Shown here piece by piece: positions 55,697 to 64,000 of a DNA stretch of 64,000 nucleotides; position 1 is the stretch's first letter, and the number at the start of each line of letters is the position of its first letter. The notes below the pieces were generated by a model that worked only from the letters and a program-made list of their open reading frames with translations, was not told where the DNA came from and made no database searches. The position numbers were made by a program, and so were the translations under genes. Source of the stretch: Piromyces finnis (taxonomy: Eukaryota; Neocallimastigomycota; Neocallimastigomycetes; Neocallimastigales; Neocallimastigaceae); the NCBI GenBank assembly GCA_002104945.1, contig MCFH01000001.1, positions 1,205,001 to 1,269,000 on the forward strand, in the 5' to 3' direction.

Positions 55697-57972
55697 ATTA
55701 TTATAAATCAATATTTTAATTGGTGGTTTTTTTAAAAAAATAAAGCCTGTTTTAATTATTTCAAATATATATGTATTTTATTTTAACCAATATATTCCCT
55801 TACAATGAATTAATGTAATGTAGATACATTAAAAATTTATAAATATACGATATTAGATCATGTGATCGTAAATAAAAAAATAAATCGAAAATACTATCTC
55901 AAAAAATATGTAGACATTTTGTTTAAAATGCACATGATATCTTTACAACAAAAACACGTGTATATATCGTGTATCCATAAATATTTAATATAAATATGTA
56001 ATATAAATATGTGTTTATACTTTTTAACAAAAAAAAATATATAATAATACTGCAAGTATTTTTTACCTCAAAGTATTCTAACCTTCTAATATGTATTTTT
56101 TAATGTTAACTTTTTAAACCTATGTCATATGAAAAATTCAAAAAGTTAAAACCGACTTCCAAAATAAAATCTCATCAGGGTTGATTTTTTGCCTAGATTC
56201 TGGCCATTTTAACATGTGGATGAATTTATAGTAAAATTATTTATATATTGATTGCAAAAATATTTAATTCATTTCAAAATAATTTAATAATTACTGATTT
56301 ATTAACTATATTGTAATGAATAGGCTAAAATTTATAATAAACAATGTATTATTTTAATGTAATAGTTATTAAATTATATATATTATAAGCTAATCTTTTT
56401 ATTTTAATATTTATCAATGATTCTACAATAATTATAACTTATACTAGAATCTTTAATATTAGATGATAATTATATAAATAAAATATTATTACTTTTTAGA
56501 GCATATTCAGCAGTTATGATTTTTCTATTAATTCTTTGTTTTTTTTTAACATTCTTGTATATTAAATTTATTCATATAATTATTACATTGTATCGTGTGA
56601 ATTTATTATTGGTAATAATAATAAATTTATAATTAAAATGTATACAAGGAAATTATTTTTTTTTGAAAGAAAACATAGCTTTATTAAAAGAACTATTTTT
56701 TTTTTTGCTAATTATTGATAGAATTATATTTTAAACTGGTTAAAATACTCTTTAAATTATTATAAACATCTTTATTATTATTAATATATAAAAATAGTAG
56801 AAATATATTGTTATTTTTATATAAATCTCTTTAAATTTTATTTTTTTTCCAAAATTAAGTATGTATTTGTATTTAGTTATTAAAAAGAATAATAAAATTA
56901 ATAATTTATTATAAAATAGTAGTTAATAACTCTATTTATTATTGTTTTTAATAAATATTATGATTATGTAGATTATACATTAGTATATTTTAATAAATAA
57001 TTTATATTTGAATTTTTTATACTTTTAAAAAATAATTATTTTCATTATTAAAAATACGTTAAAGTAAGTTTTAGGACAAATATTGATTCATTATCATTTA
57101 AGAAAACTTACTTTTAATTAATAAAATTAAATTCTATACTTGTAAGGTCTAAAATACTGAAAAACTAAAATTATAAAAAAAAAAAAAAAAAACATTAATA
57201 AATATAAATATAAAAATATAAAACAAATTAAGTAGTTAATTATAAACAAACAAACAAAAAAAAAAAAATAAAAACAAAACAAAATAAAACAAAAACATAA
57301 ACAAAAACAAAAATAAAAAACAAAACAAAATAGAAACAAAAACAAAGATATTCAAAACTTAGATTTAATATTAAAAACAATATAATAATAATAATAATAA
57401 AGTATTTTTATAATAATATTAATGATACTTGATAATAATTAATAATAATTGCAACAACAACAACAACAGCAACAACAACAATAACAATAATATCAATAAT
57501 AATAACAATAGCAGTAATAATAGAAATAATCATGTTATTATCAAAATTATTTTATGAAAAGTTATATATTAATATTAAAAATTTTGAAAAAAAAAACAAT
57601 AACGTTTTTTTATAATTTATTATTAATATTATTTTAAGAGTAAAAATCTTAGCTATTAAAATATAGATTTTACTGTAAAGATATTTAAAAAATGAATATA
57701 ATCTAAATATTATAAACGTTCATAAATTTAAAATAAAAATTATATATAACTATTATTAATAATTTAAATCTTAATTTCATAAATAAATTAAAAATTACTT
57801 TATTATTGAAACATATTAATAATTAAAAAATTTAAAATAAAATTTGTGTTTTCTAGGAATTATAATAAATACTTTTATTTTATTTTAAAAATACTATATA
57901 TATATATAAATAAAAAATAAAAAATGTTGAAGTAATTAATGTTTAATATAATTTATATTTTTAAAGAATTAG
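55595..57972. other. About 2.4 kb divergent intergenic region
   Basis: Spacer between the starts of bystin (minus) and Sec24 (plus), so both promoters should lie here. An 8-bp palindrome ACACGTGT at 55954-55961 contains an E-box CACGTG, and a GATCA-TG-TGATC inverted repeat lies at about 55857-55868. A CAA/AAC-rich stretch lies at 57450-57500. The frame at 57127-57345 is A/C homopolymer-derived. Confidence 0.55.
55954..55961. promoter_or_regulatory. E-box palindrome upstream of bystin
   Basis: ACACGTGT, about 360 bp upstream of the bystin start codon. CACGTG is a core bHLH site in fungi and animals. One site could occur by chance, although it is GC-rich for this region; its function is not shown. 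Confidence 0.25.
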
Positions 57973-60900
57973 ATGAATAATCAAAATCAACAATTCCGGC
58001 CACCAATGATGGGTAATGGCCAAAATTCATCATTCCAACAAGGTATGCCTTTTGGAAATCAAATGCCACCACAACCACAAAGAATGCAAAGTAAATATTT
58101 TTATATTTTAATTACAAATATATTTAATAGTATAAAATTTATATGAGAAATATTATATATTTTGTACTTATTGTTTTTCGCTATAAAGGTACACCACCAG
58201 TACAAGGTCAACCACCACAACAATTTATGCAAAATCGTCCCCCAAATTTCCAATCACCTTTAGCAAATCAACAAAGATCTATGTCTACACCACCACAACC
58301 AATGACTCCTCAACCAATGCACACTCAACCACCAATGGCATCACAACCACCACAACCAATGACTCCTCAACCAATGCATACTCAACCACCAATGGCATCA
58401 CAACCACCACAACCAATGACTCCCCAACCAATGCACACTCAACCACAACAACCTCAACCACAACAATCATTACCAAATCAACCATTTTTCAGACCACAAG
58501 GTTCTATGCAATCACAACCATCAAGTTTTAGTAGAAGCAGTACTCCACAAATGAGTAGACCAGGATTCCAAATGACCAGTGGCCAATTTTCACCACAATT
58601 ATCTTCACGTTCTCCAAGTCCAGGTTTTCCACCACCACCAACTGATAAACAAATGCCACAAAGTCCAAATATTGGAAGTGCTTCACCATTGGGACGTCAT
58701 AGACACAAATATCCAGAACAAATGGGTAAAGCTTACAGTAATGGTCCAGAATCTCTTCCAAATATGAATCAAGGTCCATCAACTCCACAACAATTTTTTG
58801 TTCCAGGAAATATGGGTCAACAAAATATGATGCAAAGAGATCTTCAATCCCCAGTTAATGGCTTTTCAAGTCCAATGAATAATTTAACTGCTGGATTTTC
58901 AAATATGAATTTAAATCAAAAAAATGTTACATCAGTTTCATTATTTAATGCTCAACCAAATATTCAGACTATTGATAATTATTTAGAGCCAGTAATTCCA
59001 GCTCAAGTAAATAATAAAGTTTCTTTTATTATAGTATAAGAGTAATGATGAAATTGAATTATTTTTTTTAATAATTAATTAATATTTAATATTTATAATT
59101 TATGATTTTAAATTAGTTTTGTATGCAATCAGAAAAGAAAAATCCATCAAATCAATATTGCTGTTCAACCTTAAATGCAGTTCCTCAAAATAATGCTTTA
59201 TTACAAAAGTCCAAAATTCCATTTGGTCTTGTTTTTGCTCCATACAAAAATATTGGTCCTGATGAAGTTAGTAAATTATTAAAGTTTTAATTTTATTAAC
59301 ATATAATCATTTCTTTATTTATTAATATTGATACTAAATTTACATACAATTAGCCTGAAGTTCCTGTTGTAAGTCCAGAAGTTATTGTTAGATGTAAGAT
59401 TTGTAGAGCATACATTAACCCATTTGTTACATTTGTTGACCAAGGAACAAGATGGAAATGCAATATTTGTCATGTTGTAAATGATTGTAAGTTGTTATTG
59501 CTATTTTGACAATAAACAATTTAAATAAAACTAATAAGACTTAAATTAAAATTATACAATAATACTTCATATAAAATATAGTACCAGCCTTCTATAGCTG
59601 GGATTCAAAGACAAGACAAGCTGTTGATAGAAATACAATCCCAGAATTAAACAGTTCTGTAATTGAATTTGTTGCTACCCAGGAATACACTGTAATTCAT
59701 TTCATTAGTTTGTTATAAAATTTATTATTATTATTAATTAAAATTATTAAATTTATTATTATATTTTTGTAAAAATTAAGCGTGGTCCACCACAACCAGT
59801 AGTTATAATGTTTGTTATGGATGTTTCATTCCAATCTATTCAATCAGGTATTTAATATTAAATATTAAAAATAAATTATATTTGTTTACTAATAAATAAT
59901 AAATTATTTTGTATTAAAATAAATATACTGTAATTGCTATTAAAATTATATGTAGGAATGGTTGCTACTGCTGCTCGTACAATATTAAGCACATTGGATA
60001 GTATTCCAAATTATGATAATAGAACTAAAATTGGTTTTATTACTTATGATAGCACTTTACACTTCTACAACTTAAATGTAATAATTAAATTAATAATTGT
60101 CAAAACAAAAATTATTCAAAATACTCAACTAATTTCGTAATATTTAATTTTATTAATTCATAAACAAAAAAAAAAAAAAAAAAAAAAATAAATACTATAT
60201 ATAAATTTTTAAAAAAATATATCAGTCAAACTTAAATGAACCACAAATGCTTGTTGTTTCTGATCTCGAAGATATCTTTATTCCAGCTCCAGATGATTTG
60301 TTAGTTAATTTATCTGAATCCCGCTCAGTTATTGAATCATTTTTAAACAAGTTAGGAAATATGCATAAGTCAACTCAAAATGTTAATAGTGCTTTACCTG
60401 CTGCATTAACTGCTGCTAATAAGATCATAGTAAATATTTAATAATATTGTAATAGTAATATATATAGAAGCGCTAATTTAATAATAATAATTCATTTTAG
60501 GGTCAAATTGGTGGTAAGATAGCTATCTTCCAATCAAATATTCCAAATTGTGGTAAAAATGCTTTGAAGAAACGTGAAGATCCATCTCTTTATAATACTT
60601 CAAAGGTATAATAAATATAAATTTTTAATTTTATAAGTAATAAGTATATATATAATTTAAGAATAATAATAACGCGTATGAATTATATATATTTAGGAAA
60701 GTACATTATTACAACCAGCTGATAATTGGTACAAGGAATTTGCACTTGATTGTTCCAGAAAGCAAATTTGTATTGATACATTTATATTTAGTGGTCAATA
60801 CACTGATATCGCCACTCTTTGTAAGTTAGAATAGAAGTTTAAGATTTAAAATATCATTAATCTAATTTGTTTTAATATTTTTATAATATTAATATTTATT

Positions 60901-61582
60901 TTTTTTTAAAAAATAGCTACATTACCAAGATTTACTGGTGGATCAATTTATTTCTATCCAGGATTTGATGCTAGTCGTGCTGAAGATGCTAATAAATTCT
61001 CTTCTGAATTAAGTAGATTCTTAAGTAAGAAAATTGGTTTGGAAGCTGTATTAAGAATAAGATCAACTAGGGGAGTTTCTGTAAAGGCTTGCTATGGTAA
61101 TTTCTTCCTTATGGCCTCAGATTTAGTTCAACTTCCAAATGTTAATCCAGATAATTGTTATGCATTAGAAGCTTCTATTGATAAAGATCTTACTAGTGAA
61201 CCATATATTTGCTTCCAAGGTGCTATTTTACATACTTCTAATAATGGTAATTAGTACTTCGTTATTAATGATATTTAAATTCTTTTATTGCTTAACGATA
61301 ATTAATATTTTTTTTTTTAATAATTTTTAGGAGAAAGACGTATTCGTGTATTTACAAATATTATTCCAGTTACTAATAACTTAACTGAAGTTTTTGCAAA
61401 TGCTGATCCAAGAGCAATTGCTGCATTCACAGCAAAGAAGGGTACTAAAATAATGAATATTGATATATTAAAAATTATAATACAAATAAAGGATATTTTT
61501 AATTACTAGCTATTATAAAAGATAGAACTAATAAATTATAAATATTACAATAAGACGATGAATTGTACAAAAATTTAATTAA

Positions 61583-61616
<34 letters not shown>

Positions 61617-62741
61617 TAAATAGCTGTTGAGAGAACCATTACTGATAAATTAGAAGATGCACGTAACTTGATTATCAATACTTGTATTGATATTATGGGT
61701 GCTTACAAGCAAGCATTTACTTCATCAGGACAAGCTTCACAACTTCTTATTATTGAAAATCTTGCATTATTACCAGTATTGACTCAAGCTCTATTAAAGA
61801 ATGTGAGAAAAAAATGAATATTAATCTATATAAAAATAATAGCAATAATTATCAATAATATTGAAATATTAATATTTTATAATTCCTTAAATATAAATAA
61901 TATATTAGATCGCATTCCGTCGTGGAAATATTCCATCAGATATTCGTTCATTTGCTTTGTCTGTTCTTTACGGTTCTCCAATAGAAAATGCATTATCTTA
62001 TATTTACAGTAAATTATATGCCATTCACATATTAGATGCTAATGTAATATTTTACTATTTTCTTAATTTTTAATATTTTATAATAATTTACATAATTAAT
62101 AATTCAAAATTATTTAAAATATATATTTTTAAATTTTTTAGACTGGTTTACCAATTCCAAACACTTCACAAGTTTATATGCCACCAAGAATTAATTTATC
62201 TATGCAAAGAATGACACAAGATGGTATTTACTTACTTGATAATTCCCAACATATTATCATTTGGTTATCTCGTGGCTCTAACCCAGAATTAGTTAATGCT
62301 TTATTCCAAAAACCATATGAAGCTATTGCATCTGGAAAGGTAAAAATACAGTAAATATAATATAATTAATAAAAAGAATTTTAAATATTAATACTTTTTT
62401 TATTTTCTTTAATTAATTATTTATAGACTACCTTACCAACTCCAAATAATGATTATGCTACTCGTATAAATAACATTATAGAATTCATTCGTAAGGATCG
62501 TTTAATATCCTATAATAATTCACCATATGTATACATTGTTAAAGAAGATGATAATACTAGAGGATGGTTTATTTCTCATATGGTTGAAGATAAATTAGAC
62601 AGTGAACTTTCATATCCACAATTCCTTTCTCATTTAAGAGAACAAGTAATATTATATAAATTAAGAGAGTATACTTTTAATGAAAATAGTTTATTAATAT
62701 TTTTTTATATTTTCATATAGCTTTCCAAGTATTCATCATAA
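57973..62741 (+). CDS. SEC24: Sec24, COPII cargo adaptor, 17 exons
   Basis: Exons 57973-58090, 58189-59006, 59117-59266, 59354-59486, 59582-59691, 59781-59847, 59956-60077, 60226-60429, 60501-60605, 60697-60820, 60917-61246, 61331-61441, 61624-61802, 61909-62043, 62142-62339, 62427-62645 and 62721-62741. All joins are in phase and the total is 1047 residues, as expected for Sec24. The N-terminal ~270 residues are Pro/Gln/Met-rich and disordered, as usual, with a tandem repeat. The zinc finger has CKIC at 376-379 and CNIC at 398-401. The trunk follows ([49 protein letters not shown]). The beta-barrel, helical and gelsolin-like parts come next ([49 protein letters not shown]). Sec24 pairs with Sec23 on Sar1-GTP at ER exit sites and binds cargo sorting signals. 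The last exon is just 21 nt and codes for the final six residues. Confidence 0.95.
58291..58448 (+). repeat. 57-bp tandem repeat in the Sec24 N terminus
   Basis: Copies start at about 58291, 58348 and 58405 and encode the 19-residue unit [19 protein letters not shown], almost identical in the first two copies and cut short in the third. The few synonymous differences (for example cac/cat, cct/ccc) indicate recent duplication. Confidence 0.9.
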
Positions 62742-63216
62742 GTATAGCAATAATTATCAACGACGTTACTAAATAATACAAAATAAGAAATAATCAAAGA
62801 AATGGTAAATTTCAATTATTGAAAATATATTTTAAATTATATAATAACAATTAACTGAAAAATATATTTTATTTTATTATATTAGAATATAATTAAGTAA
62901 AAGCTTAATAGTTATTTTCAATTATAATTAAAACAACTATAATAGAATCAACAAATTAAAGAATTTTATTTTTTAAGAATTTTTTAAAAAAAAATAAAAT
63001 AAAATAATAATAAAGGATAACAATAAAATATAATATAAAATAAAAAAAAATAAAAAAAAAAATAAAAAAAAAAAAAAATAAAAAAAATAAAAAAAAATTA
63101 AAAGAAATAAAAAAAAAAAAAAGTAAAGATATTAAATAATAGTTATTCCATAAAAAAATAAAAATCAATAATCCAAACATTTTTTTTTTTAGTTTATACA
63201 ATTTTAAAAATATTAA

Positions 63217-63251
<35 letters not shown>

Positions 63252-63667
63252 AAAAGATAAAAGATATAAATATAATTATTTTAATGAAATAAATTTTATT
63301 GTTGTTATTTTTCCTTTTTCTATAATTATTAAGATTGTAAACGATATATGATATCTTAATTCATTGCATAGTTTTATTTTCTCTTTGTAATATATATTTT
63401 AATAATTTCTATATTACAAATAGTTTAATTAGATTGCTGTAATTTGGCAATATTAAATAATCATTTAGTTTTAATTTTTTGTAATTTTTTATTTTTTTTA
63501 CAATAATGTATTATTTACACAATTTTTGTTCTTTTAATTTAAATATGATAAATATACATATTAATGGGTATTTGTTTTATTAAAAAATATATAATAAATA
63601 AACAATAAATATAATGAGAGCCATTAATAGATACAAATATTTATAAAAGTATATTGATAAAGATTAT
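62742..63667. other. Convergent intergenic spacer with TAAA microsatellite
   Basis: AT-rich spacer between the Sec24 stop and the nicastrin-like stop. It has A-rich stretches around 63040-63130 and a TAAA run. The frame at 62956-63201 is the translation of these A/T runs. Confidence 0.6.
63214..63253. repeat. TAAA microsatellite
   Basis: About ten TAAA units between Sec24 and the nicastrin-like gene. Confidence 0.9.
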
Positions 63668-64000
63668 TCAAGCTATTTTCATATTTCTTTTAGCATAATT
63701 TTTAATGTAGTAATAACCACAAATAGTTAGTATAATAGATAGTATACCAATTAATAATTCAATAAATTGGAATGTTTTAGAAGAAACAAAATAAATAGTT
63801 AATCTGTTTTTATCCCATCTTTATATTAATAATATTCAATTAGTTTTTATTCATAATTATATTTAAAGGAAAAGAACAATAAATAATAAATGTTTTTAAA
63901 ATTATTATTTACCTGCTTTCTGTCCAATTTGGTAAATTTCTATCATTTATATAGAACAAATCTTTTTTAGCATCATGTTCGATACCTATACCATAAGCTG
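63668..64000 (-). CDS. C-terminal part of a nicastrin-like membrane protein (runs off window)
   Basis: Two exons of a partial gene: 64000-63913 (open at the edge) and 63818-63668, joined in phase across GTAAAT...AAAG. The readable end is AYGIGIEHDAKKDLFYINDR, then NLPNWTESRWDKNRLTIYFV, a hydrophobic helix around LLIGILSIILTICGYYYI, and a short basic tail ending NMKIA. This layout, a luminal domain ending in a TESRW-type segment, one helix and a short cytosolic tail, matches the C terminus of nicastrin as I know it. Nicastrin is the substrate-receptor subunit of gamma-secretase. The match rests on about 80 residues from memory, so another type I membrane protein is possible. Confidence 0.5.

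Noticed and set aside
62956-63201. Minus-strand Phe/Ile-rich frame resembling a membrane protein
   Set aside because: It is a translation of A-rich homopolymer DNA; the hydrophobicity is a composition effect.

Overview
The window looks like nuclear DNA of an anaerobic gut fungus (Neocallimastigomycota) or a close early-diverging relative. The intergenic DNA is extremely AT-rich, with long homopolymers, AAT/TTA microsatellites and deserts of several kilobases. The genes are visibly richer in GC and many are split by short AT-rich GT...AG introns. The secreted chitinase combines CBM18-type chitin-binding modules with GH18 and Thr runs. There is also an intronless, bacterial-looking NhaC antiporter. 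The taxonomic call is an inference: an AT-rich amoebozoan such as Dictyostelium was considered, but the CBM18-GH18 architecture and the low gene density fit a gut fungus better.

Most genes had to be assembled by hand from exons. I required GT...AG borders, matching phase at each join, a total length divisible by three, and family-like length. Layout: a single-pass Ser/Thr-rich membrane protein (272-1705, minus); a ~12 kb desert with minisatellites (1706-13800); a small multi-pass membrane protein in two exons (13801-14793, minus); an NhaC-family antiporter (17644-19038, plus); a bestrophin-like anion channel (24455-25816, plus); long-form tRNase Z in 9 exons (28437-32787, plus); a DCAF7-like WD40 protein in 7 exons (34557-36458, plus), convergent with a RING-H2 protein in 6 exons (36964-38428, minus); two small orphan genes (38579-38786 and 40159-40769, plus); the CBM18-GH18 chitinase in 3 exons (41122-43738, minus).

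The right end is a run of conserved eukaryotic housekeeping genes: a small coiled-coil protein (47246-47866, plus), Sec18/NSF in 17 exons (48822-52915, plus), bystin/Enp1 in 7 exons (53657-55594, minus), Sec24 in 17 exons (57973-62741, plus), and the C-terminal end of a nicastrin-like protein running off the right edge (63668-64000, minus).

Functionally the window mixes RNA and ribosome biogenesis (tRNase Z, Enp1), vesicle traffic (Sec24 for COPII budding, Sec18 for SNARE recycling), ubiquitin-linked regulation (DCAF7-like, RING-H2), ion transport (NhaC, bestrophin), wall or chitin turnover (chitinase) and possibly intramembrane proteolysis (nicastrin-like). These genes do not form an operon or a metabolic cluster. 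I found no CRISPR array, no mobile element with a recognisable transposase or reverse transcriptase, and no tRNA or rRNA. I did not find a clearly new multigene system. The most unusual items are the probable laterally acquired antiporter, the nicastrin-like end, the chitinase with a degenerate extra module and microsatellite-encoded linkers, and the unassigned small spliced genes.
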